DNA of 64,000 nt from Nocardioides sp. 503 (lineage in GTDB: Bacteria > Actinomycetota > Actinomycetes > Propionibacteriales > Nocardioidaceae): positions 1,116,001 through 1,180,000 of the forward strand of contig NZ_SPUI01000003.1 of the NCBI RefSeq assembly GCF_004522095.1, read 5' to 3'. Positions 18,826 to 27,638 of this stretch are shown here, in pieces. Every line of letters starts with the position of its first letter. Within the stretch, counting starts at the first letter, position 1. A program made the position numbers and the translations under genes. The notes beneath the pieces are model-generated. The model did not search any database. It was not told the origin of the DNA and saw only the letters and a list, made by a program, of their open reading frames with translations.

Positions 18826-20754
18826 TCAGCGCGAGAGCCAGGCGGCGTACGCGTCGAAGGTGTAGGGGCGGCCGAGGAAGTCGGCGACGAGGTCGGCGGC
18901 GTCCTTGCTGCCGCCAGGCGCCAGGACGCGGTCGCGGTAGCGGCCGGCGGTCTCGGTGTCGAAGAGGTCGCGGGGGTCGAAGGCGCTGAAGAGGTCCTTG
19001 GCGATGACCAGCGACCACATGTAGGTGTAGTAGGCCGAGCTGTAGCCGCCGAGGTGGCCGAAGCTGGCGAACATGTGGGTGTCCTCGATGTAGGGGAACG
19101 GCGCGTACCTCGCCTGGAGCTCGCGGGTCTTGGCCGTGAGGTCCTCGGGGCGCTCCTGGTGGAACCAGTAGGACATCGAGGCGTAGAACATCTGCTGGCG
19201 CGCCAGGTAGCCCTTGCCGAAGTCGTCGCCGCGGCGCATCCGCTCGACCAGGTCGGCCGGGATCGGCTCGCCGGACTCGTCGGTGGCGAAGGTGCGCAGC
19301 ACGTCGGCGTCCCAGGCCCACTCCTCCAGCATCTGGCTGGGCGCCTCGACGAAGTCCCACTCGGTGCTGACGCCGGCGAAGCGGGTCCACTGCCCGCGCC
19401 CGCCCAGCACGTGGTGGACCAGGTGCCCGAACTCGTGGAACAGCGTCACGACGTGGTCGTGCTCCATCAGCCCGCGCGAGAAGTTGCAGACCAGGACGCC
19501 CTCGGAGAGCTGCCGTCCGCCGACGCCCTCGGTCAGCGTGAACTGCGCGGCGTGCTTGTACTTGCCCTCGCGCGGGTGCAGGTCGAGGTAGATGCGGCCG
19601 AAGGACTCCGCGTCGTCGCCGTCAGCGACCGAGAAGACGTCGTACGCCGTCACGTCGTCGGCCCACAGCGTGGCGCCGGCGACCTCCTCGTAGCGGAGCC
19701 CGAAGAGCCGGCCGGTCACGTCGAGCAGGCCCTGGCGCACCTTCTCGAAGGCGAAGTAGGTGCGCACCTGCTGGGCGTCGACCTGCAGCTGCTCCTTGCG
19801 GACCAGCTCCTCGTAGTAGGTCGCGTCGGCGCCGGTGATCGAGGTGGCGTCGGGGTGGTCCTGGCGGAAGCGGTCGAGCAGGATCGTGAGGTCGCGGCGC
19901 ATCGGCTCCTCCGCGGCGGCGGCGATCCGGTCGATGAACTCCGGGATCGCCGGACCGGTGCCGATCATCTTCACGTCGGCGTCGTAGGAGGCCCAGTCGT
20001 CGTAGCCGACGAGCGTCGCGAGCTCGTGGCGCAGCGCGAACATCTCCTTCAGCAGCGCGTCGCTGGCCGGCCAGCCGCGGTTGAGGAAGGCCATCGTCAG
20101 CTGGCGGCGTACGTCGGCGTCGTGGGCGAACATCCGCACCGGCACCACGTCGGGGTAGTCGGTCGTGACCGTGACCAGGCCCTCGTCGTCGGCCGGGTGG
20201 GCCTCGAGCCAGTCGGCCGGCAGCCCGTCGAGCCGCTCGGGCGTGACCCGGACCGTGCGGACGTCGTCACGCACGACCTTGCCGAACTCCTGGTCCAGCT
20301 CGGTGACGCGCTCGTTGATCGCGGTGATCCGGGCGCGGGTCTCGTCGTCGCGGTCGACGCCGGAGCGGCGGAAGTCGTCGAGCACCTTGGTCAGCAGCCG
20401 GGCGGCCTGGTCGTCGAGGCCGTCCGCGTCCAGCGCGGCGAAGACGTCGTAGAGCCCGCGGTCCAGGCTGAGCTCGGTCACCAGCCGCTGCACGTCCTGC
20501 TCGGCGGTCTCCGCGGCGTCGCGGACGTCCTCGAGCGGGTGCACGTTGGACAGCAGCGAGCCCATCGCGGCGACGTTGCTCAGCTGCAGGCTGACCTCGT
20601 CCCACTGGCGCAGCGCGTCGAGGGTGTCGGTCGGGGGCGTGTCGCGCAGCCGCTGCACGAGCTCGCGGGCGCGCGCCAACCCCTCCTCCGCGCGGGTCTG
20701 CACCCAGTCGTGGGCGGCGTCGGCAGCGGGCAGGTCCAGGGGGCGAAGGCTCAC
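18826..20754 (-). CDS. M3-family zinc metallopeptidase (oligopeptidase)
   Basis: 642 aa thimet-oligopeptidase/peptidyl-dipeptidase-type enzyme, cytoplasmic (no signal peptide). The zinc site HEFGH lies in VVTLFHEFGHLVHHVLG, with the downstream third ligand Glu in FVEAPSQMLEEWAWD. SYYTYMWS-like residues (SSAYYTYMWSLVIAKDLFSAF) near the C-terminus are family-typical. It probably trims short peptides released by other proteases. GTG 20754 is taken as the start; CAGGCT sits 6 nt upstream. The frame runs further into the repeat array, which is not protein-coding. A TAGTCCCT palindrome follows the stop. Confidence 0.92.
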   Translation of the reverse strand: MSLRPLDLPAADAAHDWVQTRAEEGLARARELVQRLRDTPPTDTLDALRQWDEVSLQLSNVAAMGSLLSNVHPLEDVRDAAETAEQDVQRLVTELSLDRGLYDVFAALDADGLDDQAARLLTKVLDDFRRSGVDRDDETRARITAINERVTELDQEFGKVVRDDVRTVRVTPERLDGLPADWLEAHPADDEGLVTVTTDYPDVVPVRMFAHDADVRRQLTMAFLNRGWPASDALLKEMFALRHELATLVGYDDWASYDADVKMIGTGPAIPEFIDRIAAAAEEPMRRDLTILLDRFRQDHPDATSITGADATYYEELVRKEQLQVDAQQVRTYFAFEKVRQGLLDVTGRLFGLRYEEVAGATLWADDVTAYDVFSVADGDDAESFGRIYLDLHPREGKYKHAAQFTLTEGVGGRQLSEGVLVCNFSRGLMEHDHVVTLFHEFGHLVHHVLGGRGQWTRFAGVSTEWDFVEAPSQMLEEWAWDADVLRTFATDESGEPIPADLVERMRRGDDFGKGYLARQQMFYASMSYWFHQERPEDLTAKTRELQARYAPFPYIEDTHMFASFGHLGGYSSAYYTYMWSLVIAKDLFSAFDPRDLFDTETAGRYRDRVLAPGGSKDAADLVADFLGRPYTFDAYAAWLSR

Positions 20755-20811
20755 CCGTCCAGCCTGCCATGCAGGCCGTGCCCTACCGAAGCGCTTTCGC
20801 CGTCGTGGGTC

Positions 20812-21058
20812 GAGGAAGGCGCGCCACTCCTGGGGTTTCGAGACAGGACTTCGTCCTTCCTCAACCCCCGGGCCGGTCCCCACCGGAGGTTGAGGAAGGC
20901 GCGCCACTCCTGGGGTTTCGAGACAGGACTTCGTCCTTCCTCAACCCCCGGGCCGGTCCCCACCGGAGGTTGAGGAAGGCGCGCAGCGCCTGTCTCGAAA
21001 CCCGATGAGCCGCACGCCCGCCTGGGGTTTCGAGACAGGACTTCGTCCTTCCTCAACC
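20812..21058. repeat. REP-like repeat array with 80-bp tandem unit
   Basis: Two identical 80-bp units (20812-20891, 20892-20971) are followed by a diverged partial unit. The recurrent element starts GGTTTCGAGACAGG and ends CCTTCCTCAACC: plus-oriented copies at 20834-20866, 20914-20946 and 21026-21058, and a minus-oriented copy at 20968-21002. The ends are constant, but the central hairpin differs (AGGAC-TTC-GTCCT versus AGGCGC-TGC-GCGCCT), keeping pairing. This is the structure of REP-type extragenic palindromes. The last copy contains the sigma-factor stop codon. Confidence 0.9.
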
Positions 21059-22300
21059 CCCGGAGAGCTGGTCGCGGCGGCGGGTGAGGTAGGCGCGCTC
21101 GGCGGGGTTGGCGGTGGCGGCCAGCGCGGCGTCGTACGCCGCTCGCGCGTCGGCGGAGCGGCCCAGGCGGCGCAGGAGGTCGGCGCGCGTCGCGTGGAAG
21201 GCGTGGTACGTCGCCAGGGCGGCCTGCCGCGCGGGGAGCCGGTCGACCTCGGCGAGGGCCACCTCGGGGCCGTCGAGCTCGGCGAGGACGACCGCGCGGT
21301 TGAGGGCGACCAGCGGGCTGGGGTCGAGGGCGTAGAGCTGGTCGTAGAGGCGGGCGATCTGGCCCCAGTCGGTGTCGGCCGCGGTGGGGGCGTCGGTGTG
21401 GACGGCGTTGACCGCCGCCAGCAGCTGGTAGCGCCCCGGCCGCCCGATCGCCAGGCACTCGCGCACCAGCGCGTGGCCCTCGGCGACGAGCGCGCGGTCC
21501 CAGCCGCCACGGTCCTGCTCGGGCAGCGGCACCAGCTCGCCACCGGCCAGCCGCGAGGGCCGGCGCGCCTCGATGAGCAGCATCAGCGCCAGGAGGCCGG
21601 TGACCTCCGGCAGCGACGGCAGCAGCCCGTGCAGCAGCCGGCCGAGCCGGATCGCCTCGCCGGTGAGCTCGTCGCGGATCGGGGTCTCGGCCGAACCGGA
21701 GAGGTAGCCCTCGTTGAAGACGAGGTAGACCACGGCCATGACCGCGGAGACCCGCTCCGGCAGGTCGTCGGCCGCCGGCACCCGGAAGGGGATCCCGGCG
21801 TCCCTGATCTTGGCCTTGGCGCGGGTGATGCGCTGCGCCATGGTCGTCTCGGGCACCAGGAACGCCTGGGCGATCTCGGCGACGGTGAGCCCGCCGAGCA
21901 GGCGCAGCGTGAGGGCCACCCGGGCCTCGGGGGCGAGGGCGGGGTGGCAGCAGGTGAACACCAGCCTCAGCCGGTCGTCCTCCACGACGCCCGTGGGCTC
22001 GTGGGGGGTGTCGTCCTGGACCATGAGGGCCGCCTGGTGCTTGGCGTCGCGGCGCTGCTCCCGACGGATCCGGTCGATGCCCTTGCGGGCGGCGGTCGTG
22101 GTCAGCCACGCGCCCGGGTTGGGCGGCGTGCCGTCGACCGGCCACCGCTCGAGCGCGACCACGAGCGCCTCGCCCGCAGCCTCCTCGGCGGCGTCGATGC
22201 CGCCGAGGCGACGTACGAGAGAAGCCACCACGCGGCCGTACTCCTCGCGGAAGATCCGTTCGATCGCGGCGTGGGCCGTGACGTCGAGCGCCTCGCTCAC
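21053..22300 (-). CDS. ECF sigma factor, ECF42 type
   Basis: 415 aa. Sigma region 2 (about 12-85, RIFREEYGRVVASLVRRLGGIDAAEEAAGEAL) and region 4 (about 115-165, LRLLGGLTVAEIAQAFLVPETTMAQRITRAKAKIR) are followed by a long C-terminal TPR-like extension (about 190-410). This layout defines the ECF42 group, which works without an anti-sigma factor and is encoded with DGPF (YCII-like) proteins, exactly as here. GTG 22300 overlaps the stop of that partner (GTGA). The TGA stop at 21053-21055 lies inside a REP-like element, so the last residues are set by the repeat. Confidence 0.92.
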   Translation of the reverse strand: MSEALDVTAHAAIERIFREEYGRVVASLVRRLGGIDAAEEAAGEALVVALERWPVDGTPPNPGAWLTTTAARKGIDRIRREQRRDAKHQAALMVQDDTPHEPTGVVEDDRLRLVFTCCHPALAPEARVALTLRLLGGLTVAEIAQAFLVPETTMAQRITRAKAKIRDAGIPFRVPAADDLPERVSAVMAVVYLVFNEGYLSGSAETPIRDELTGEAIRLGRLLHGLLPSLPEVTGLLALMLLIEARRPSRLAGGELVPLPEQDRGGWDRALVAEGHALVRECLAIGRPGRYQLLAAVNAVHTDAPTAADTDWGQIARLYDQLYALDPSPLVALNRAVVLAELDGPEVALAEVDRLPARQAALATYHAFHATRADLLRRLGRSADARAAYDAALAATANPAERAYLTRRRDQLSGG

Positions 22301-22662
22301 GCCTCCGGCTCGTCCTGGAAGGGACGGACCTCGACCTTGCCCTGGCACGCCTTCGATCCCTCGACCGCCCACGCGAGCGCGGCGTCGTGGTCGGCCGCCT
22401 CGATGACCCAGAAGCCGCCGAGATACTCCTTGCTCTCGATGTACGGGCCGTCGGTCACGATCGGCGCGTCACCGGTGTTGTCGACGGTGGTCGCCCGGTC
22501 GATCTGCTGGAGGCCGCCGGCGAAGACCCACGCGCCCTCGCTGCGCAGTCGCTCGTTGAAGCGCTCGACGGCCTCGAAGATCGGCTGGAAGTCCTCCATC
22601 GTGCGGGTCTCGGCGGCGTCCTCGTCGCGGTTGCCGTGGACGGAGAGCAGGTACTGCGACAT
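22297..22662 (-). CDS. DGPF-domain (YCII-related) protein
   Basis: 121 aa ferredoxin-like fold protein. The family motif appears as VTDGPYIESKEYLGGFWVIEA. ATG 22662 is preceded by AGGAGG at 6 nt, a strong ribosome-binding site. DGPF proteins are the conserved partners of ECF42 sigma factors, and here the genes overlap by 4 bp. They may modulate sigma activity or be a downstream effector; the mechanism is not known. No catalytic site is evident. Confidence 0.9.
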   Translation of the reverse strand: MSQYLLSVHGNRDEDAAETRTMEDFQPIFEAVERFNERLRSEGAWVFAGGLQQIDRATTVDNTGDAPIVTDGPYIESKEYLGGFWVIEAADHDAALAWAVEGSKACQGKVEVRPFQDEPEA

Positions 22663-22830
22663 GGGGTTCCTCCTGGGTGCGGCGGCGGCCGTCGGCCGCC
22701 TCTCACGGTCTCTACGAACGGGAACGCGCCGCCACGACAGCCGGTCGGACACCTGCTCCTGGGATTCGTGCGGACAGCCTGCCAGAAACGCCGTATCGGT
22801 CGATCGCTCCCGCGGCGCTTACCCTGGACC

Positions 22831-23919
22831 GTGACCTCCTCCCCCTCCCGCCGCGGCGCGTGGCTGCGCCCCGGCACCGCCCTCACCGCGCTCGCGCTCA
22901 CCGTCGGCCTCCTGGCCGGCACCGGCACCTCGGCCCAGGCCGAGCGGGCGATCCCCGCGGCAGCGGCGTCCCACGGGTCGACCAGCGCGTCGAGCACCAC
23001 CACGGCGGCGTCCGCCCGGGCCACCGCCGCCCGCGCCCGTGACCCGCGCAAGACGCGCGCCCTCTACCGCGACCCGAAGTCGTCGGCGGCCAAGCAGGGC
23101 CCGGCGTACGCCGCCATCGGCCGGCGTCCCGCGGCGAGGTGGTTCACCAACGAGGCCTACCCGCAGCGCAAGGTCACCGCGGCGGTGCGCGGACACCTCA
23201 CCCGCTCCACCAAGGCCCGCAGGACCGCGACGCTGGTCGTCTACGCGATCCCGCACCGCGACTGCGGCCAGTACTCCTCGGGCGGCCTCGCCAACGGCAA
23301 GGCCTACCGCCGCTGGGTGACCGCCTTCGCGCGCGGCATCCGAGCCGTCCGCGGCAGCAAGCCGATCGTGATCCTGGAGCCGGACGCGATCGCCCAGTTC
23401 GGCCAGTCCAGCTGCGCCAGCCCGCGCGACCGCCTCTCGCTGCTGCGCTTCGCCACGCGCACCCTGACCCGCGCCGGCGCGTGGGTCTACCTCGACGCCG
23501 GCCACTCCAACTACACGCCGTACGACACCCGCCCGGCCATGCTCAAGAGCGCCGGCGTCGCCTACGCGCGCGGCATCAGCACCAACGTCGCCAACTTCCG
23601 CACGCTCGCCGACGAGAAGGCCTACGCCACGCTGATGGTGCGCCAGCTGCGCGCGCTCGGCGTCCGCGGCACCCGCTACGTCGTCGACACCTCGCGCAAC
23701 GGCGCCGCCGACCCCGTCGCGGGCGACGTCATCAACCCGACCTGGGCGCGCCTCGGCGTGCGTCCGCGCCTGGTGTTCCAGGGCGCCTTCGACGGGACGC
23801 TCTGGGTGAAGAACCCCGGCGAGTCCGACGGCAACACCAACGGCGGGCCCGCGGCCGGTCGCTGGTGCGACCTGCTGGCCGACCGCCTGCTCGGCCGCGG
23901 CGAGGGCAACAACTGCTGA
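22831..23919 (+). CDS. Secreted GH6 cellulase
   Basis: 362 aa glycoside hydrolase family 6 enzyme that cleaves beta-1,4-glucan by inversion. A Sec/Tat-like signal peptide (basic start, hydrophobic 20-35, ending SAQA) is followed by a Ser/Thr/Ala-rich linker (about 38-75) and the catalytic domain. GH6 signatures are VYAIPHRDCGQYSSGG (catalytic acid Asp in RDC), IVILEPDAIAQ, VYLDAGHSNY, YVVDTSRNG and WVKNPGESDG. No carbohydrate-binding module is present. GTG 22831 is preceded by TACCCT only 5 nt away, a possible leaderless promoter. It is divergent from the DGPF gene. Confidence 0.9.
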   Translation: MTSSPSRRGAWLRPGTALTALALTVGLLAGTGTSAQAERAIPAAAASHGSTSASSTTTAASARATAARARDPRKTRALYRDPKSSAAKQGPAYAAIGRRPAARWFTNEAYPQRKVTAAVRGHLTRSTKARRTATLVVYAIPHRDCGQYSSGGLANGKAYRRWVTAFARGIRAVRGSKPIVILEPDAIAQFGQSSCASPRDRLSLLRFATRTLTRAGAWVYLDAGHSNYTPYDTRPAMLKSAGVAYARGISTNVANFRTLADEKAYATLMVRQLRALGVRGTRYVVDTSRNGAADPVAGDVINPTWARLGVRPRLVFQGAFDGTLWVKNPGESDGNTNGGPAAGRWCDLLADRLLGRGEGNNC

Positions 23920-23928
23920 GTCCGCCGG

Positions 23929-24426
23929 CTACCAGCCGTGGGTGCCCGGGCCGCCCTTGAAGGGCCCGACGACCCGACGCGTGATCCAACCGCCGTAGAA
24001 GCCGCCCGGCTGGGGGGTGACGGCCTCGCCGTCCACGGTGCACTGCTCCACGAGCAGCGGCGTCACCGCGACCGCGTCGGCGATGACCTCGAAGCCCTTG
24101 CTGGGCTGCGGGTAGGTCCACGCCGCACGCGCGGCCACGGTGCTGCCGACGACCAGGTCGAAGTAGGCGGCCTGCCCCTTCCACTCGCACCACGTGGCGC
24201 CCTCGGCCTCGCGCAGCACGCCGGGCGCGAACGCCGTGCGCGGCAGGTAGTACGTCGGAGGGTGGCTGGTCTCCAGCACCCGCCAGGACACGTCGCTGCG
24301 CGCGACGACCTGGCCGCCCAGGAGGATCTCGACGTGCTCGGAGCTGGGCTCCACGCGCGGCGGGCGCGGGTAGTCCCAGACGGACTCCTGTCCGGGGCCG
24401 GCGGGGTCGGGCTGGGGGTGTCTCAT
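23929..24426 (-). CDS. DUF427-domain protein
   Basis: 165 aa. The DUF427 fold is recognisable from EHVEILLGGQVVARSD, LETSHPPTYYLPR, CEWKGQAAYFDL and AAWTYPQP. The domain is common in soil actinobacteria and has no established activity. Starts GTG 24432, GTG 24429 and ATG 24426 are adjacent; ATG is chosen. The C-terminal part after GFEVIADAVAVTP extends beyond the minimal domain and is Gly-rich. A second, minimal DUF427 gene lies at 35242. Confidence 0.88.
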   Translation of the reverse strand: MRHPQPDPAGPGQESVWDYPRPPRVEPSSEHVEILLGGQVVARSDVSWRVLETSHPPTYYLPRTAFAPGVLREAEGATWCEWKGQAAYFDLVVGSTVAARAAWTYPQPSKGFEVIADAVAVTPLLVEQCTVDGEAVTPQPGGFYGGWITRRVVGPFKGGPGTHGW

Positions 24427-24472
24427 CACCACCAGTCTGGCGCAGGGGTGGTCGCCCGTCGCCCGCTCGCGC

Positions 24473-24694
24473 TCAGGCCCGGTCCTCGGCGAGGGTGTGG
24501 GCCACGATCGCGTTGGCGTGGCCGTGGCCCAGTCCGTGCTGCTCCTTGAGCAGACCGACGAGCTGCATGTGGGTGGCCTCGGCGCCGTAGCCGGGCGCGG
24601 AGCGCACGACCTGCTTCCAGTGGGCGACGGGCATGCCGTACGTCGCCTCGATCGACGGGAAGTACGACGCGGGCCCCTTCGGCTTGTCGGTCAC
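24473..24694 (-). CDS. DUF4287-domain protein
   Basis: 73 aa helical protein. SYFPSIEATYGMPVAHWKQVV and HGLGHGHANAIVAHTL are the family signature. GTG 24694 is preceded by GAGGAG at 5 nt. Function is unknown; such short proteins are often encoded beside or fused to DUF1801- or DUF5655-type domains. Co-directional with the DUF427 gene 46 bp downstream. Confidence 0.85.
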   Translation of the reverse strand: MTDKPKGPASYFPSIEATYGMPVAHWKQVVRSAPGYGAEATHMQLVGLLKEQHGLGHGHANAIVAHTLAEDRA

Positions 24695-24783
24695 GGGGTC
24701 TCCTCGGGGTCGGTGGGTGAGCGGTGCGGATGCCGGTCGGACCCGAGAGGGCCGCGGAAGTCATCGCCCCTAGCCTGGCGCCC

Positions 24784-25353
24784 ATGAACCTCTTCGAGTT
24801 CGAGGGCAAGCGCCCGCGTGTCCACCCCGAGGCCTTCGTGGCGCCGACCGCGACGCTGATCGGCGACGTCACGGTCGAGCGCGGCGCGAGCGTGTGGTTC
24901 GGGGCGGTGCTGCGCGGCGACATCTGCGCGATCGTGGTGCGCGAGGGCGCCAACGTGCAGGACAACTCGGTCGTGCACGCCACCCCCGACCAGACGGTCG
25001 AGATCGGCGCCGGCGCGACCGTCGCGCACGGGTGCATCGTCCACGGCGCGACCGTCGGCGAGCGGGCGCTGCTCGGCAACGGCAGCACGATCCTCGACGG
25101 TGCCCGGCTGGGCGCCGGGTCGCTCGTCGCCGCGGGCTCGCTGGTGGGTCCCGGCGCGGAGATCCCCGAGGGCGTGCTGGCCGCGGGCACGCCGGCGAAG
25201 GTCAAGCGCCCCCTGGCCGGCACCGACGCGGAGTTCTGGGTGCAGTCCAACCCGCCGTACTACGCCGAGCTGGCGCGGCGCCACCTCGCCGGCCTGCGGG
25301 TGCTGGGTCCGGACGAGCTCGAGCCCGACAGGGCCGAGTCTGACGGGGTCTAG
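24784..25353 (+). CDS. Gamma-class carbonic anhydrase family protein
   Basis: 189 aa left-handed beta-helix built of hexapeptide repeats (residues about 15-145: IGDVTV, VWFGAV, NVQDNS, IGAGAT and so on). Two of the three zinc-ligand histidines of gamma carbonic anhydrases are in VVHATPD and VAHGCIVHG, and VQDNSVVH is family-typical. It could hydrate CO2 or act as a structural trimer. ATG 24784 lies 7 nt after TAGCCT, indicating a leaderless mRNA. Its stop overlaps the convergent secreted-protein gene by 4 bp. Confidence 0.88.
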   Translation: MNLFEFEGKRPRVHPEAFVAPTATLIGDVTVERGASVWFGAVLRGDICAIVVREGANVQDNSVVHATPDQTVEIGAGATVAHGCIVHGATVGERALLGNGSTILDGARLGAGSLVAAGSLVGPGAEIPEGVLAAGTPAKVKRPLAGTDAEFWVQSNPPYYAELARRHLAGLRVLGPDELEPDRAESDGV

Positions 25354-25760
25354 CAGCGGCCGATGCCGCCGAGGACGGCCGAGTCGCCGAAGCCACCGAC
25401 GCCGTCGCTCATGCCGGCGCCGACCTGCTGGCCGCTGCCGCGGCGGACGGTGAGGGTGCGGACCTTGGTGGTCGTGCCGGGGCGGGCCACCAGGTTGACG
25501 CGCTGGAGCGTCTTGGCGCCCTTCGTCACGGAGTAGCCGGCCTCCCAGCGGGTGTCGTCGCGGTTGACGAGCCGCACGCGGATCTTCCAGTACTTGCCGT
25601 CCGCGGTCGGCGCCTTGCACGCCTGCGAGCGGGCGCCACCGGCCTTGAGGACCGTCGTCCAGGACGCGGCCGAGGCCGGGCCCGCGAGACCGAGGGTCAG
25701 GGCGAGCAGGACGACGGGGACGAGGAGGCGCGGGAGCGCCGCGAGGGATCGGCGAGACAT
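25350..25760 (-). CDS. Small secreted protein of unknown function
   Basis: 136 aa. A signal peptide (MSRRSLAALPRLLVPVVLLALTL, cleavage near ASAAS) is followed by a beta-rich domain of about 100 residues with two cysteines (one in RSQACKAP and the C-terminal residue), probably forming a disulfide. The WKIRVRLVNRDDTRWEAGYSV segment looks like an immunoglobulin-like strand pair. CATGAT at 25767-25772 is 6 nt before ATG 25760. No function can be assigned. Confidence 0.7.
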   Translation of the reverse strand: MSRRSLAALPRLLVPVVLLALTLGLAGPASAASWTTVLKAGGARSQACKAPTADGKYWKIRVRLVNRDDTRWEAGYSVTKGAKTLQRVNLVARPGTTTKVRTLTVRRGSGQQVGAGMSDGVGGFGDSAVLGGIGRC

Positions 25761-25837
25761 GACGCCATCATGCCGCAGCCGCGTGCGCGCCCCGGGCGGC
25801 GGCGTCGCGGGCGGCGCGGCCTGGGTAGGTTTGGCGC

Positions 25838-27115
25838 GTGCAACTCCGGGGGCTGGTGGCCGACACGCGACCGCTGCGCATCCCGCACTTCCGGCGGCTG
25901 TGGCAGGCCAACATCATCACCGTCGTCGGTGCGCAGCTCACGGTCGTGGCCGTGCCGGCCCAGATCTACGCCGACACCGGCTCCTCGGCGTACGTCGGGC
26001 TCACGGGGCTGTTCGGGCTGGTGCCGCTGGTGGTCTTCGGCCTGTGGGGCGGCGCGCTGGCCGACGTGTTCGACCGGCGGATCATGCTGGTCATCACCAC
26101 GCTCGGGCTGATCGTCACCAGCGGGCTGTTCTACCTCCAGGCGGCGTTCGGCAGCACGAACGTCTGGCTGCTGCTCGGGCTGTTCTCGGTGCAGCAGGCG
26201 TTCTTCGCGGTCAACCAGCCCACCCGCAGCGCGGTGCTGCCCAAGCTGGTGCCGGCCGAGCTGCTGCCGGCGGCCAACTCGCTCAACACCACGGTGATGC
26301 AGGCCGGCGCGATCGCGGGGCCGCTGGTGGCCGGCGTGCTGATCCCGGTGCTGGGCTTCGAGTGGCTCTACCTGATCGACACCTTCACGCTGCTCGCGAC
26401 GCTCGGCGCGGTGGTGCGGCTGCCGCCCATGCCGGTGCTCGGGGCGGTGCGCCAGACCCCCGGGCTGCGGTCGGTGGTGGAGGGCTTCACCTACCTGCGC
26501 GGGCACCCGGTGCTGATGATGTCGTTCGTCGTCGACATCATCGCCATGGTCTTCGGGATGCCGAGGGCGCTGTTCCCGCAGATCGCGCACGAGAGCTTCC
26601 TCGGGCCGGAGGAGGGCGGGCTCGCGTTCGCCGCGCTGTTCGCGGCGATCCCGGCGGGCGCGGTCCTGGGCGGCATCTTCTCGGGCTGGGTCTCGCGGGT
26701 GTCCCGCCAGGGGCTGGCGGTCATCGTGTGCATCGTCGTGTGGGGCGCGGCCATGGGCGGCTTCGGGCTCGCCGTGGCACTGTCGAGCCAGTGGCGCACG
26801 CCGATGCTCGCGGCGGCCGTCGGGATGCTGGTCGTCGGAGGCGCGGCCGACATGGCGTCGTCGGCGTTCCGCACGACGATGCTGCAGACCTCGGCGTCCG
26901 ACGCCGTCCGCGGCCGGCTCCAGGGCATCTTCATCGTGGTCGTCGCCGGCGGCCCGCGGGTCGCCGACGTGGCCCACGGCGCCAGCGCGGCCATGGTCGG
27001 CACCGCCGCGGCCGCTGCCGGCGGCGGCGTCCTGGTCGTGGTCCTGACCGTGGTCGCCGCGATCGCCGTGCCGTCGTTCGTGCGCTACCGCGTCACGCGC
27101 CCAGCAGCCCTCTGA
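25838..27115 (+). CDS. MFS transporter, EntS-like exporter
   Basis: 425 aa with about 12 membrane helices. The N-terminal half has the MFS motif A region (GGALADVFDRRIML) between helices 2 and 3, and QPTRSAVLPKLVPAELLPAANSL, which is typical of the EntS/MFS_3 group that exports siderophores or drugs. The C-terminus is Ala/Val-rich. GTG 25838 is 6 nt after TAGGTT (leaderless). The last 23 bp overlap the convergent DinB-type gene. The substrate is unknown; no siderophore genes are nearby. Confidence 0.88.
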   Translation: MQLRGLVADTRPLRIPHFRRLWQANIITVVGAQLTVVAVPAQIYADTGSSAYVGLTGLFGLVPLVVFGLWGGALADVFDRRIMLVITTLGLIVTSGLFYLQAAFGSTNVWLLLGLFSVQQAFFAVNQPTRSAVLPKLVPAELLPAANSLNTTVMQAGAIAGPLVAGVLIPVLGFEWLYLIDTFTLLATLGAVVRLPPMPVLGAVRQTPGLRSVVEGFTYLRGHPVLMMSFVVDIIAMVFGMPRALFPQIAHESFLGPEEGGLAFAALFAAIPAGAVLGGIFSGWVSRVSRQGLAVIVCIVVWGAAMGGFGLAVALSSQWRTPMLAAAVGMLVVGGAADMASSAFRTTMLQTSASDAVRGRLQGIFIVVVAGGPRVADVAHGASAAMVGTAAAAAGGGVLVVVLTVVAAIAVPSFVRYRVTRPAAL

Positions 27116-27596
27116 CGTACGCCGCCTGGCCGGCGTGCTGGAGGTCGTCGTTGGCGACGCTCGCCAGCCGGACGCCCAGCGTGACCGGCGGGTCCCAGTC
27201 CTCGTCGACGACGCGGTCGAGGTCGTCGGCCTCGAGGCCCGCGAGGTAGCCCGTGGTCTGCGCGTGGACGGCGCGGAGGTAGTCGGTCAGCAGCGCGGCG
27301 TCGGCGCGCACCCGGCCGACCTCCTCGCTGGACTGGCCGTAGCCGATGGCGGAGACCTCGAACGGCAGGTCGAACCGGGCGGCGTACCCCTGCGCGGTGT
27401 AGACCTGCTCGAGGCCGGCGACGGCGGCGACGTGGTCGTCCTGGACGCGCGCGAGGTGCCAGACGAGCCACGCGATGGGATTGGCGTCCTCGCCGGGGCG
27501 GGTGGCGAGCTGGTCCTCGGTGAGGCCGTCGACGGCGGCCTCCCCGCTGGTGAGGACGCGCTCGAAGAGCTCGGTCAGCAGGGCTGCGGGAGTCAT
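27093..27596 (-). CDS. DinB-family (mycothiol-transferase-like) protein
   Basis: 167 aa four-helix-bundle protein. Metal-ligand histidines of the DinB/DUF664 fold are expected at WLVWHLARVQDDHV and NDDLQHAGQAAYVRG, which fits a mycothiol-dependent transferase. Such enzymes use mycothiol in actinobacteria for detoxification or isomerisation. ATG 27596 is 6 nt after TACCGT. It ends inside the convergent MFS gene. Confidence 0.85.
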   Translation of the reverse strand: MTPAALLTELFERVLTSGEAAVDGLTEDQLATRPGEDANPIAWLVWHLARVQDDHVAAVAGLEQVYTAQGYAARFDLPFEVSAIGYGQSSEEVGRVRADAALLTDYLRAVHAQTTGYLAGLEADDLDRVVDEDWDPPVTLGVRLASVANDDLQHAGQAAYVRGLLGA

Positions 27597-27638
27597 GCCC
27601 CGACGGTAGCCCTCACCCGAAGTGGGTAACGGCCTGCC

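Noticed and set aside
20812..20971. Tandem 80-bp repeat considered as a CRISPR array
   Set aside because: The units are contiguous and identical with no unique spacers, no cas genes are present, and the units contain REP-like hairpins.
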